From NCBI RefSeq assembly GCF_907165205.1, contig NC_058191.1:8744501-8808500 (forward strand): a stretch of 64,000 bases of DNA, in the 5' to 3' direction. Under the pieces are notes generated by a model. That model searched no databases and was not told the origin of the DNA. It saw only the letters and a list, made by a program, of their open reading frames with translations. The DNA comes from Coccinella septempunctata (lineage: Eukaryota > Arthropoda > Insecta > Coleoptera > Coccinellidae). Numbering within the stretch: the stretch's first letter is position 1; every line of letters begins with the position of its first letter. The translations under genes and the position numbers were made by a program. Below, in pieces: positions 9,151-22,113 of the stretch.

Positions 9151-10715
9151 GAGGTGGTCCGGCTGGGTTTCGAACCCAGTGAGCGCATGGGGTGATACTA
9201 CAGAAACACCGTTTCTTGCCACCACTCTACCCATGCGCCTGGTAACACTTGTTAGTGCAGTCTATTTCATGCCAAATACCAGGTGGCAGTGATTGTTATT
9301 AATACGCGGAAGAGACTGTTTGTATGGTATTTTTATTTTATTGAATTATATTTTTGGTCATTTCTCAATTTGTTTTTTCAATAAACGTACACAGAAGGAA
9401 CCTTTGAATATAAGGGGTTACGGCCGGTTTCATAATCAAACCTAAATTCGCTTTAATTTTAAAGCTTCTTTTAACCCAAATAAAAATGACATTGAAAGAA
9501 GCTCTAAACTCAAAGTGACTTTATATTTGATTATGAAACCGGCCGTTAGTCTTCGAGTTGTAAAAATGTTTCAACAGTAGATTCTTGAGATCGAAATAAA
9601 CACGTTTTTCCTGTACCAAAAAAAAGGCAAAATAATGAGTTAGATAAGTGAATTAATATTTAGATTTGTCATTTTCAAGGAAATTGCTGAAAAAAAAAAT
9701 ACTTTTACACATTCCCAAAATTTCTGAACTCCCTTAACCTTTGTGAAGCAGTGTATTGTAAACAAGCTCCCACGTCGAAACTATACGTGAACTCTAAAAA
9801 ATGTCAAACTGCAAGATTGAAATAGCAGATTTCACCTGGCAATACCAGTGTTGGCAGTTATCCATACATAAATAACAACCCCCGAAAAAGAAAGTCGAGG
9901 CATAGTCTATTCTAAACCATATCTTTTATTTTTCGAAGTCGATGACGGATGAAGAATTTCATATTGAAATTCAAAAATAAGATTTATTAAGTGCAATCTT
10001 TTCCACACCACCTATGAGGTAGATTGCTAGGTGCGTTTTATTTTTACATGGTGTCCCCTGTAGGCCTAATCCATGGTGTTAGTTTGGTTCTTTTAGGGCG
10101 TGTGTGATGAAGTTGATCAATTTTGTCAATTACTTACACACACTTTCGCCAGGTTATTATTACAAATTACAGCATGCTGCGGTATCGCGTACAAACTTTT
10201 TTTTTCTCTTTTTTTCTGGTACACATGTTCATTTTCAGTTTTTTTTCTCTTTTTTTGGTACACATGTTCATTTTCAGTTTATTGTATATTTCGTATATTT
10301 TCATTTTTCTGTAATTGTTATTTTTTTTTGTTTTTTCATTTGTGTTCTTAATTTTTCTCTTTTCTTTTTTTTTCTGGTACACATGTTCATTTTCAAATTT
10401 TTTTCTCTGTTTCTGGTACACATGTTCATTTTCAGTTTATTGTATATTTCGTATTTTTTCATTTTTCCGTAATTGTTATTGTTTTTTTTGTTTTTTCATT
10501 TGTGTTCTTAATTTTTTTAATCTCATTTATTTTTGTAACTAGTCGGAGGTAGAGTGAAGTAGCTCATGCTAGACTCCGCCTCAAGTATATTTTTTTTCCC
10601 TTATTAAGACTATTATTATTACTTTGTGATCAATCCACAGCGGTAGATACTACCACTGATCCCCAGACCATCCTCAATCATCATTCCGACTATAATTGTA
10701 GCTGAATAATTTTTT
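9151..10715. repeat. Satellite unit 6, 1565 bp (trimer member a)
   Basis: Type B head, MITE form AAATTCGC, a longer A run in GCTGAAAAAAAAAATAC near 9688, and GTACAAAC before the T tract. Recurs as units 9 and 12. Confidence 0.92.
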
Positions 10716-12282
10716 GAGGTGGTCCGGCTGGGTTTCGAACCCAGTGAGCGCATGGGGTGATACTACAGAAACACCGTTTCTTGCCACCACTCTACCCATG
10801 CGCCTGGTAACACTTGTTAGTGCAGTCTATTTCATGCCAAATACCAGGTGGCAGTGATTGTTATTAATACGCGGAAGAGACTGTTTGTATGGTATTTTTA
10901 TTTTATTGAATTATATTTTTGGTCATTTCTCAATTTGTTTTTTCAATAAACGTACACAGAAGGAACCTTTGAATATAAGGGGTTACGGCCGGTTTCATAA
11001 TCAAACCTAAAGTCGCTTTAATTTTAAAGCTTCTTTTAACCCAACTAAAAATGACATTGAAAGAAGCTTTAAACTCAAAGTGACTTTAAATTTGATTATG
11101 AAACCGGCCGTTAGTCTTCGAGTTGTACAAATGTTTCAACAGTAGATTCTTGAGATCGAAATAAACACGTTTTTCCTGTACCAAAAAAAAGGCAAAATAA
11201 TGAGTTAGATAAGTGAATTAATATTTAGATTTGTCATTTTCAAGGAAATTGCTGAAAAAAAAGATACTTTTACACATTCCCAAAATTTCCGAACTCCCTT
11301 AACCTTTGTGAAGCAGTGTATTGTAAACAAGCTCCCACGTCGAAACTATACGTGAACTCTAAAAAATGTCAAACTGCAAGATTGAAATAGCAGATTTCAC
11401 CTGGCAATACCAGTGTTGGCAGTTATCCATACATAAATAACAACCCCCGAAAAAGAAAGTCGAGGCATAGTCTATTCTAAACCATATCTTTTATTTTTCG
11501 AAGTCGATGACGGATGAAGAATTTCATATTGAAATTCAAAAATAAGATTTATTAAGTGCAATCTTTTCCACACCACCTATGAGGTAGATTGCTAGGTGCG
11601 TTTTATTTTTACATGGTGTCCCCTGTAGGCCTAATCCATGGTGTTAGTTTGGTTCTTTTAGGGCGTGTGTGATGAAGTTGATCAATTTTGTCAATTACTT
11701 ACACACACTTTCGCCAGGTTATTATTACAAATTACAGCATGCTGCGGTATCGCGTACATACTTTTTTTTTCTCTTTTTTTCTGGTACACATGTTCATTTT
11801 CAGTTTTTTTTTTCTCTTTTATTGGTACACATGTTCATTTTCAGTTTATTGTATATTTCGAATATTTTAATTTTTCTGTAATTGTTATTTTTTTTTGTTT
11901 TTTCATTTGTGTTCTTAATTTTTCTCTTTTCTTTTTTTTTCTGGTACACATGTTCATTTTCAAATTTTTTTCTCTGTTTCTGGTACACATGTTCATTTTC
12001 AGTTTATTGTATATTTCGTATTTTTTCATTTTTCCGTAATTGTTATTGTTTTTTTTGTTTTTTCATTTGTGTTCTTAATTTTTTTAATCTCATTTATTTT
12101 TGTAACTAGTCGGAGGTAGAGTGAAGTAGCTCATGCTAGACTCCGCCTCAAGTATATTTTTTTTCCCTTATTAAGACTATTATTATTACTTTGTGATCAA
12201 TCCACTGCGGTAGATAGTACCACTGATCCCCAGACCATCCTCAATCATCAATCCGACTATAATTGTAGCTGAATAATTTTTT
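10716..12282. repeat. Satellite unit 7, 1567 bp (trimer member b)
   Basis: Type B head. Diagnostic changes are TTTCCGAACTCCC near 11287, TTTTATTGGTACAC at the second box and CGAATATTTTAATT after it. Recurs as unit 10 and as the left part of unit 13. Confidence 0.92.
10720..10807 (-). other. tRNA-derived SINE-like head, type B (representative)
   Basis: This has the same architecture as the type A head but differs at three linked positions: GATACTACAG instead of GACACTACAG, AAACACCG instead of AAACTCCG, and CCACCACTC instead of CCACCGCTC. On the minus strand the A-box region then reads TGGGTAGAGTGG, whose AGTGG core is closer to the usual tRNA A box than AGCGG in type A. Type B heads start the units at 6051, 9151, 10716, 13820, 15385, 18488, 20054, 50019, 53351, 56475 and 59610, and the cut unit at the left window edge is also type B. 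The T-arm and B box are unchanged. Confidence 0.7.
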
Positions 12283-13819
12283 GAGGTGGTCCGGCTGGGT
12301 TTCGAACCCAGTGAGCGCATGGGGTGACACTACAGAAACTCCGTTTCTTGCCACCGCTCTACCCATGCGCCTGGTAACACTTGTTAGTGCAGTCTATTTC
12401 ATGCCAAATACCAGGTGGCAGTGATTGTTATTAATACGCGGAAGAGACTGTTTGTATGGTATTTTCATTTTATTGAATTATATTATTGGTCATTTCTCAA
12501 TTTGTTTTTTCAATAAACGTACACAGAAGGAACCTTCGAATATAAGAGGTTACGGCCGGTTTCATAATCAAACCTAAAGTCGCTTTAATTTTAAAGCTTC
12601 TTTTAACCCAACTAAAAATGACATTGAAAGAAGCTTTAAACTCAAAGTGACTTTAAATTTGATTATGAAACCGGCCGTTAGTCTTCGAGTTGTACAAATG
12701 TTTCAACAGTAGATTCTTGAGATCGAAATAAACACGTTTTTCCTGAACCAAAAAAAAAGCAAAATAATGAGTTAGATAAGTGAATTAATATTTAGATTTC
12801 TCATTTTCAAGGAAAATCCTGAAAAAAAAGATACTTTTACACATTCCCAAAATTTCTGAACTCCCTTAACCTTTGTGAAGCAGTGTATTGTAAACAAGCT
12901 CCCACGTAACTGCAAGATTGAAATAGCAGATTTCACCTGGCAATACCAGTGTTGGCAGTTATCCATACATAAATAACAACCCCCGAAAAAGAAAGTCGAG
13001 GCATAGTCTATTCTAAACCATATCTTTTATTTTTCGAAGTCGATGACGGATGAAGAATTTCATATTGAAATTCAAAAATAAGATTTATTAAGTGCAATCT
13101 TTTCCACACCACCTATGAGGTAGATTGCTAGGTGCGTTTTATTTTTACATGGTGTCCCCTGTAGGCCTAATCCATGGTGTTAGTTTGGTTCTTTTAGGGC
13201 GTGTGTGAAGAAGTTGATCAATTTTGTCAATTACTTACACACACTTTCGCCAGGTTATTATTAAAAATTACAGCATGCTGCGGTATCGCGTACATACTTT
13301 TTTTTTCTCTTTTTTTCTGGTACACATGTTCATTTTCAGTTTTTTTTCTCTTTTTTTGGTACACATGTTCATTTTCAGTTTATTGTATATTTCGTATATT
13401 TTCATTTTTCTGTAATTGTTATTTTTTTTTTGTTTTTTCATTTGTGTTCTTAATTTTTCTCTTTTCTCTTTTTTTTCTGGTACACATGTTCATCTTCAGT
13501 TTTTTTTCTCTGTTTTCTGGTACACATGTTCATTTTCAGTTTATTGTATATTTCGTATTTTTTCATTTTTCCGTAATTGTTATTTTTGTTTTGTTTTTTC
13601 ATTTGTGTTCTTAATTTTTTTTAATCTCATTTATTTTTGTAACTAGTCGGAGGTTGAGTGAAGTAGCTCATGCTAGACTCCGCCTCAAGTATATTTTTTT
13701 TCCCTAATTAAGACTATTATTATTACTTTGTGATCAATCCACAGCGGTAGATACTACCATTGATCCCCAGACCATCCTCAATCATCATTCCGACTATAAT
13801 TGTAGCTGAATAATTTTTT
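12283..13819. repeat. Satellite unit 8, 1537 bp (trimer member c)
   Basis: Type A head. Has a 31-nt deletion after CCCACGT near 12907, one base offset from the deletion in units 3 and 5. Also ACCTTCGAATA, and GGAAAATCCTG in place of GGAAATTGCTG. Recurs as unit 11. Confidence 0.92.
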
Positions 13820-15384
13820 GAGGTGGTCCGGCTGGGTTTCGAACCCAGTGAGCGCATGGGGTGATACTACAGAAACACCGTTTCTTGCCACCACTCTACC
13901 CATGCGCCTGGTAACACTTGTTAGTGCAGTCTATTTCATGCCAAATACCAGGTGGCAGTGATTGTTATTAATACGCGGAAGAGACTGTTTGTATGGTATT
14001 TTTATTTTATTGAATTATATTTTTGGTCATTTCTCAATTTGTTTTTTCAATAAACGTACACAGAAGGAACCTTTGAATATAAGGGGTTACGGCCGGTTTC
14101 ATAATCAAACCTAAATTCGCTTTAATTTTAAAGCTTCTTTTAACCCAAATAAAAATGACATTGAAAGAAGCTCTAAACTCAAAGTGACTTTATATTTGAT
14201 TATGAAACCGGCCGTTAGTCTTCGAGTTGTAAAAATGTTTCAACAGTAGATTCTTGAGATCGAAATAAACACGTTTTTCCTGTACCAAAAAAAAGGCAAA
14301 ATAATGAGTTAGATAAGTGAATTAATATTTAGATTTGTCATTTTCAAGGAAATTGCTGAAAAAAAAAATACTTTTACACATTCCCAAAATTTCTGAACTC
14401 CCTTAACCTTTGTGAAGCAGTGTATTGTAAACAAGCTCCCACGTCGAAACTATACGTGAACTCTAAAAAATGTCAAACTGCAAGATTGAAATAGCAGATT
14501 TCACCTGGCAATACCAGTGTTGGCAGTTATCCATACATAAATAACAACCCCCGAAAAAGAAAGTCGAGGCATAGTCTATTCTAAACCATATCTTTTATTT
14601 TTCGAAGTCGATGACGGATGAAGAATTTCATATTGAAATTCAAAAATAAGATTTATTAAGTGCAATCTTTTCCACACCACCTATGAGGTAGATTGCTAGG
14701 TGCGTTTTATTTTTACATGGTGTCCCCTGTAGGCCTAATCCATGGTGTTAGTTTGGTTCTTTTAGGGCGTGTGTGATGAAGTTGATCAATTTTGTCAATT
14801 ACTTACACACACTTTCGCCAGGTTATTATTACAAATTACAGCATGCTGCGGTATCGCGTACAAACTTTTTTTTTCTCTTTTTTTCTGGTACACATGTTCA
14901 TTTTCAGTTTTTTTTCTCTTTTTTTGGTACACATGTTCATTTTCAGTTTATTGTATATTTCGTATATTTTCATTTTTCTGTAATTGTTATTTTTTTTTGT
15001 TTTTTCATTTGTGTTCTTAATTTTTCTCTTTTCTTTTTTTTTCTGGTACACATGTTCATTTTCAAATTTTTTTCTCTGTTTCTGGTACACATGTTCATTT
15101 TCAGTTTATTGTATATTTCGTATTTTTTCATTTTTCCGTAATTGTTATTGTTTTTTTTGTTTTTTCATTTGTGTTCTTAATTTTTTTAATCTCATTTATT
15201 TTTGTAACTAGTCGGAGGTAGAGTGAAGTAGCTCATGCTAGACTCCGCCTCAAGTATATTTTTTTTCCCTTATTAAGACTATTATTATTACTTTGTGATC
15301 AATCCACTGCGGTAGATACTACCACTGATCCCCAGACCATCCTCAATCATCATTCCGACTATAATTGTAGCTGAATAATTTTTT
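13820..15384. repeat. Satellite unit 9, 1565 bp
   Basis: Repeat of unit 6 at +4669 bp, with CACTGCGG instead of CACAGCGG near its end. Confidence 0.92.
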
Positions 15385-16951
15385 GAGGTGGTCCGGCTGG
15401 GTTTCGAACCCAGTGAGCGCATGGGGTGATACTACAGAAACACCGTTTCTTGCCACCACTCTACCCATGCGCCTGGTAACACTTGTTAGTGCAGTCTATT
15501 TCATGCCAAATACCAGGTGGCAGTGATTGTTATTAATACGCGGAAGAGACTGTTTGTATGGTATTTTTATTTTATTGAATTATATTTTTGGTCATTTCTC
15601 AATTTGTTTTTTCAATAAACGTACACAGAAGGAACCTTTGAATATAAGGGGTTACGGCCGGTTTCATAATCAAACCTAAAGTCGCTTTAATTTTAAAGCT
15701 TCTTTTAACCCAACTAAAAATGACATTGAAAGAAGCTTTAAACTCAAAGTGACTTTAAATTTGATTATGAAACCGGCCGTTAGTCTTCGAGTTGTACAAA
15801 TGTTTCAACAGTAGATTCTTGAGATCGAAATAAACACGTTTTTCCTGTACCAAAAAAAAGGCAAAATAATGAGTTAGATAAGTGAATTAATATTTAGATT
15901 TGTCATTTTCAAGGAAATTGCTGAAAAAAAAGATACTTTTACACATTCCCAAAATTTCCGAACTCCCTTAACCTTTGTGAAGCAGTGTATTGTAAACAAG
16001 CTCCCACGTCGAAACTATACGTGAACTCTAAAAAATGTCAAACTGCAAGATTGAAATAGCAGATTTCACCTGGCAATACCAGTGTTGGCAGTTATCCATA
16101 CATAAATAACAACCCCCGAAAAAGAAAGTCGAGGCATAGTCTATTCTAAACCATATCTTTTATTTTTCGAAGTCGATGACGGATGAAGAATTTCATATTG
16201 AAATTCAAAAATAAGATTTATTAAGTGCAATCTTTTCCACACCACCTATGAGGTAGATTGCTAGGTGCGTTTTATTTTTACATGGTGTCCCCTGTAGGCC
16301 TAATCCATGGTGTTAGTTTGGTTCTTTTAGGGCGTGTGTGATGAAGTTGATCAATTTTGTCAATTACTTACACACACTTTCGCCAGGTTATTATTACAAA
16401 TTACAGCATGCTGCGGTATCGCGTACATACTTTTTTTTTCTCTTTTTTTCTGGTACACATGTTCATTTTCAGTTTTTTTTTTCTCTTTTATTGGTACACA
16501 TGTTCATTTTCAGTTTATTGTATATTTCGAATATTTTAATTTTTCTGTAATTGTTATTTTTTTTTGTTTTTTCATTTGTGTTCTTAATTTTTCTCTTTTC
16601 TTTTTTTTTCTGATACACATGTTCATTTTCAAATTTTTTTCTCTGTTTCTGGTACACATGTTCATTTTCAGTTTATTGTATATTTCGTATTTTTTCATTT
16701 TTCCGTAATTGTTATTGTTTTTTTTGTTTTTTCATTTGTGTTCTTAATTTTTTTAATCTCATTTATTTTTGTAACTAGTCGGAGGTAGAGTGAAGTAGCT
16801 CATGCTAGACTCCGCCTCAAGTATATTTTTTTTCCCTTATTAAGACTATTATTATTACTTTGTGATCAATCCACTGCGGTAGATAGTACCACTGATCCCC
16901 AGACCATCCTCAATCATCAATCCGACTATAATTGTAGCTGAATAATTTTTT
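15385..16951. repeat. Satellite unit 10, 1567 bp
   Basis: Repeat of unit 7 at +4669 bp. One box reads CTGATACACATG near 16611. Confidence 0.92.
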
Positions 16952-18487
16952 GAGGTGGTCCGGCTGGGTTTCGAACCCAGTGAGCGCATGGGGTGACACT
17001 ACAGAAACTCCGTTTCTTGCCACCGCTCTACCCATGCGCCTGGTAACACTTGTTAGTGCAGTCTATTTCATGCCAAATACCAGGTGGCAGTGATTGTTAT
17101 TAATACGCGGAAGAGACTGTTTGTATGGTATTTTCATTTTATTGAATTATATTATTGGTCATTTCTCAATTTGTTTTTTCAATAAACGTACACAGAAGGA
17201 ACCTTCGAATATAAGAGGTTACGGCCGGTTTCATAATCAAACCTAAAGTCGCTTTAATTTTAAAGCTTCTTTTAACCCAACTAAAAATGACATTGAAAGA
17301 AGCTTTAAACTCAAAGTGACTTTAAATTTGATTATGAAACCGGCCGTTAGTCTTCGAGTTGTACAAATGTTTCAACAGTAGATTCTTGAGATCGAAATAA
17401 ACACGTTTTTCCTGAACCAAAAAAAAAGCAAAATAATGAGTTAGATAAGTGAATTAATATTTAGATTTCTCATTTTCAAGGAAAATCCTGAAAAAAAAGA
17501 TACTTTTACACATTCCCAAAATTTCTGAACTCCCTTAACCTTTGTGAAGCAGTGTATTGTAAACAAGCTCCCACGTAACTGCAAGATTGAAATAGCAGAT
17601 TTCACCTGGCAATACCAGTGTTGGCAGTTATCCATACATAAATAACAACCCCCGAAAAAGAAAGTCGAGGCATAGTCTATTCTAAACCATATCTTTTATT
17701 TTTCGAAGTCGATGACGGATGAAGAATTTCATATTGAAATTCAAAAATAAGATTTATTAAGTGCAATCTTTTCCACACCACCTATGAGTTAGATTGCTAG
17801 GTGCGTTTTATTTTTACATGGTGTCCCCTGTAGGCCTAATCCATGGTGTTAGTTTGGTTCTTTTAGGGCGTGTGTGAAGAAGTTGATCAATTTTGTCAAT
17901 TACTTACACACACTTTCGCCAGGTTATTATTAAAAATTACAGCATGCTGCGGTATCGCGTACATACTTTTTTTTTCTCTTTTTTTCTGGTACACATGTTC
18001 ATTTTCAGTTTTTTTTCTCTTTTTTTGGTACACATGTTCATTTTCAGTTCATTGTATATTTCGTATATTTTCATTTTTCTGTAATTGTTATTTTTTTTTT
18101 GTTTTTTCATTTGTGTTCTTAATTTTTCTCTTTTCTCTTTTTTTCTGGTACACATGTTCATCTTCAGTTTTTTTTCTCTGTTTTCTGGTACACATGTTCA
18201 TTTTCAGTTTATTGTATATTTCGTATTTTTTCATTTTTCCGTAATTGTTATTTTTGTTTTGTTTTTTCATTTGTGTTCTTAATTTTTTTTAATCTCATTT
18301 ATTTTTGTAACTAGTCGGAGGTTGAGTGAAGTAGCTCATGCTAGACTCCGCCTCAAGTATATTTTTTTTCCCTAATTAAGACTATTATTATTACTTTGTG
18401 ATCAATCCACAGCGGTAGATACTACCATTGATCCCCAGACCATCCTCAATCATCATTCCGACTATAATTGTAGCTGAATAATTTTTT
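16952..18487. repeat. Satellite unit 11, 1536 bp
   Basis: Repeat of unit 8 at +4669 bp, with the same 31-nt deletion near 17576 and a private ATGAGTTAG near 17786. Confidence 0.92.
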
Positions 18488-20053
18488 GAGGTGGTCCGGC
18501 TGGGTTTCGAACCCAGTGAGCGCATGGGGTGATACTACAGAAACACCGTTTCTTGCCACCACTCTACCCATGCGCCTGGTAACACTTGTTAGTGCAGTCT
18601 ATTTCATGCCAAATACCAGGTGGCAGTGATTGTTATTAATACGCGGAAGAGACTGTTTGTATGGTATTTTTATTTTATTGAATTATATTTTTGGTCATTT
18701 CTCAATTTGTTTTTTCAATAAACGTACACAGAAGGAACCTTTGAATATAAGGGGTTACGGCCGGTTTCATAATCAAACCTAAATTCGCTTTAATTTTAAA
18801 GCTTCTTTTAACCCAAATAAAAATGACATTGAAAGAAGCTCTAAACTCAAAGTGACTTTATATTTGATTATGAAACCGGCCGTTAGTCTTCGAGTTGTAA
18901 AAATGTTTCAACAGTAGATTCTTGAGATCGAAATAAACACGTTTTTCCTGTACCAAAAAAAAGGCAAAATAATGAGTTAGATAAGTGAATTAATATTTAG
19001 ATTTGTCATTTTCAAGGAAATTGCTGAAAAAAAAAATACTTTTACACATTCCCAAAATTTCTGAACTCCCTTAACCTTTGTGAAGCAGTGTATTGTAAAC
19101 AAGCTCCCACGTCGAAACTATACGTGAACTCTAAAAAATGTCAAACTGCAAGATTGAAATAGCAGATTTCACCTGGCAATACCAGTGTTGGCAGTTATCC
19201 ATACATAAATAACAACCCCCGAAAAAGAAAGTCGAGGCATAGTCTATTCTAAACCATATCTTTTATTTTTCGAAGTCGATGACGGATGAAGAATTTCATA
19301 TTGAAATTCAAAAATAAGATTTATTAAGTGCAATCTTTTCCACACCACCTATGAGGTAGATTGCTAGGTGCGTTTTATTTTTACATGGTGTCCCCTGTAG
19401 GCCTAATCCATGGTGTTAGTTTGGTTCTTTTAGGGCGTGTGTGATGAAGTTGATCAATTTTGTCAATTACTTACACACACTTTCGCCAGGTTATTATTAC
19501 AAATTACAGCATGCTGCGGTATCGCGTACAAACTTTTTTTTTCTCTTTTTTTCTGGTACACATGTTCATTTTCAGTTTTTTTTCTCTTTTTTTGGTACAC
19601 ATGTTCATTTTCAGTTTATTGTATATTTCGTATATTTTCATTTTTCTGTGATTGTTATTTTTTTTTGTTTTTTCATTTGTGTTCTTAATTTTTCTCTTTT
19701 CTTTTTTTTTCTGGTACACATGTTCATTTTCAAATTTTTTTCTCTGTTTCTGGTACACATGTTCATTTTCAGTTTATTGTATATTTCGTATTTTTTCATT
19801 TTTCCGTAATTGTTATTGTTTTTTTTTGTTTTTTCATTTGTGTTCTTAATTTTTTTAATCTCATTTATTTTTGTAACTAGTCGGAGGTAGAGTGAAGTAG
19901 CTCATGCTAGACTCCGCCTCAAGTATATTTTTTTTCCCTTATTAAGACTATTATTATTACTTTGTGATCAATCCACTGCGGTAGATACTACCACTGATCC
20001 CCAGACCATCCTCAATCATCATTCCGACTATAATTGTAGCTGAATAATTTTTT
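18488..20053. repeat. Satellite unit 12, 1566 bp
   Basis: Third copy of trimer member a, one T longer in the tract near 19820, with a private CTGTGATTG near 19647. Confidence 0.92.
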
Positions 20054-20820
20054 GAGGTGGTCCGGCTGGGTTTCGAACCCAGTGAGCGCATGGGGTGATA
20101 CTACAGAAACACCGTTTCTTGCCACCACTCTACCCATGCGCCTGGTAACACTTGTTAGTGCAGTCTATTTCATGCCAAATACCAGGTGGCAGTGATTGTT
20201 ATTAATACGCGAAAGAGACTGTTTGTATGGTATTTTTATTTTATTGAATTATATTTTTGGTCATTTCTCAATTTGTTTTTTCAATAAACGTACACAGAAG
20301 GAACCTTTGAATATAAGGGGTTACGGCCGGTTTCATAATCAAACCTAAAGTCGCTTTAATTTTAAAGCTTCTTTTAACCCAACTAAAAATGACATTGAAA
20401 GAAGCTTTAAACTCAAAGTGACTTTAAATTTGATTATGAAACCGGCCGTTAGTCTTCGAGTTGTACAAATGTTTCAACAGTAGATTCTTGAGATCGAAAT
20501 AAACACGTTTTTCCTGTACCAAAAAAAAGGCAAAATAATGAGTTAGATAAGTGAATTAATATTTAGATTTGTCATTTTCAAGGAAATTGCTGAAAAAAAA
20601 GATACTTTTACACATTCCCAAAATTTCCGAACTCCCTTAACCTTTGTGAAGCAGTGTATTGTAAACAAGCTCCCACGTCGAAACTATACGTGAACTCTAA
20701 AAAATGTCAAACTGCAAGATTGAAATAGCAGATTTCACCTGGCAATACCAGTGTTGGCAGTTATCCATACATAAATAACAACCCCCGAAAAAGAAAGTCG
20801 AGGCATAGTCTATTCTAAAC

Positions 20821-20832
20821 CATATCTTTTAT
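20821..20832. repeat. Left 12-bp flank duplication of the insert
   Basis: CATATCTTTTAT here is repeated directly at 22648-22659. An uninterrupted unit has this sequence once, inside ACCATATCTTTTATTTTTCG. It looks like a target-site duplication. The exact edge is uncertain by two bases because the 491-bp unit also has AT before its AAACG. Confidence 0.7.
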
Positions 20833-21323
20833 AAACGAATTAATTCAGATGTATAACATCCGCAGATAATTAAATCAACGAATGTTACGATCTATATCGA
20901 ACTAACAAACTACCATCGCTCGAAGTATTACCAGAATTTTCATTTCGTCGACAAAGAGTAGATGCTGACCATGGTTCCGGTCTTATTTGACCTCGTCAGA
21001 GCAACAAAACTCAATTGTCAACGAAATGCTATGAATTGCCGGCTCCTTTTATTCCATATCAGTAGCGGGTATGATGTATAAATACATCGTACCGACATCT
21101 GACAGAGAAACGGGAACCAACCCAATTCAATTTCCTAACTCTCAGAGCGAAGATAGCAGTATGCATCCATATGCTTTATTCCCATATTGCAGATATCGTA
21201 TATTACGATAATTAAGCAAGGGAAAAAAGCGCGGAAAGGTTCGGATCATGGCAGTAACCGATCTGCCGCGGACATATAAAATAAGAAATGGATCACGCCT
21301 TCACAGTAAGGCAGGTAAATAAT
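20833..21323 (+). repeat. Foreign 491-bp unit, copy 1 (complete)
   Basis: Begins AAACGAATTAATTCAG and ends GGTAAATAAT, then the next copy begins directly. It contains the near-palindrome GATGTATAAATACATC near 21072, with a TATAAA core. It differs from copy 2 at a few bases, for example GATCTATATCG against GATCTAAATCG. Confidence 0.85.
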
Positions 21324-21757
21324 AAACGAATTAATTCAGATGTATAACATCCGCAGATAATTAAATCAACGAATGTTACGATCTAAATCGAACTAACAAA
21401 CTACCATCACTCGAAGTATTACCAGAATTTTCATTTCGTCGACAAAGAGTAGATGCTGACCATGGTTTCGGTCTTATTTGACCTCGTCAGAGCAACAAAA
21501 CTCAATTGTCAACGAAATGCTATGAATTGCCGGCTCCTTTTATTCCATATCAGTAGCGGGTATGATGTATAAATACATCGTACCGACATCTGACAGAGAA
21601 ACGGGAACCAACCCAATTCAATTTCCTAACTCTCAGAGCGAAGATAGCAGTATGCATCCATATGCTTTATTCCCATATTGCAGATATCGTATATTACGAT
21701 AATTAAGCAAGGGAAAAAAGCGCGGAAAGGTTCGGATCATGGCAGTAACCGATCTGC
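21324..21757 (+). repeat. Foreign 491-bp unit, copy 2 (truncated at the inversion)
   Basis: Follows copy 1 without a gap and stops after CGATCTGC, where the sequence switches to the inverted strand. The last part, 21680-21757, is the unpaired loop of the hairpin. Confidence 0.85.
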
Positions 21758-22113
21758 AATATGGGAATAAAGCATATGGATGCATACTGCTATCTTCGCT
21801 CTGAGAGTTAGGAAATTGAATTGGGTTGTTTCCCGTTTCTCTGTCAGATGTCGGTACGATGTATTTATACATCATACCCGCTACTGATATGGAATAAAAG
21901 GAGCCGGCAATTCATAGCATTTCGTTGACAATTGAGTTTTGTTGCTCTGACGAGGTCAAATAAGACCGAAACCATGGTCAGCATCTACTCTTTGTCGACG
22001 AAATGAAAATTCTGGTAATACTTCGAGCGATGGTAGTTTGTTAGTTCGATTTAGATCGTAACATTCGTTGATTTAATTATCTGCGGATGTTATACATCTG
22101 AATTAATTCGTTT
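21758..22113 (-). repeat. Foreign 491-bp unit, inverted partial copy
   Basis: Reverse complement of 21324-21679, of equal length (356 nt). A few bases differ, for example GGGTTGTTTCCCG at about 21822 where the paired arm predicts GGGTTGGTTCCCG. Confidence 0.85.

Larger units (their letters stand above)
3380..9697. repeat. Dimeric higher-order repeat, period 3100 bp
   Basis: Bases 3380-6597 reappear at 6480-9697 with no difference in the lines I compared, including private marks such as the 32-nt deletion, CATTTTTGTTC and CCCCAGATCATCC. The first differences outside are 3379/6479 (G/A) and 6598/9698 (G/A). Confidence 0.85.
9061..20832. repeat. Trimeric higher-order repeat, period 4669/4668 bp
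   Basis: Three copies: 9061-13729, 13730-18397, and 18398 onward, the last cut by the foldback insert. Shared private marks include the 31-nt deletion, GTACAAAC, TTTTATTGG and TTTCCGAAC. Only scattered single differences separate the copies. Confidence 0.85.

Noticed and set aside
12772..12966. 64-codon minus-strand frames in the spacer (also near 17441, 47304 and 58463)
   Set aside because: They arise where small deletions or single changes remove a stop in an otherwise closed spacer, and there is no family resemblance.
21633..21875. 80-codon minus-strand frame in the foldback insert
   Set aside because: It crosses the inversion junction, so its two halves are read from opposite strands of the same repeat.
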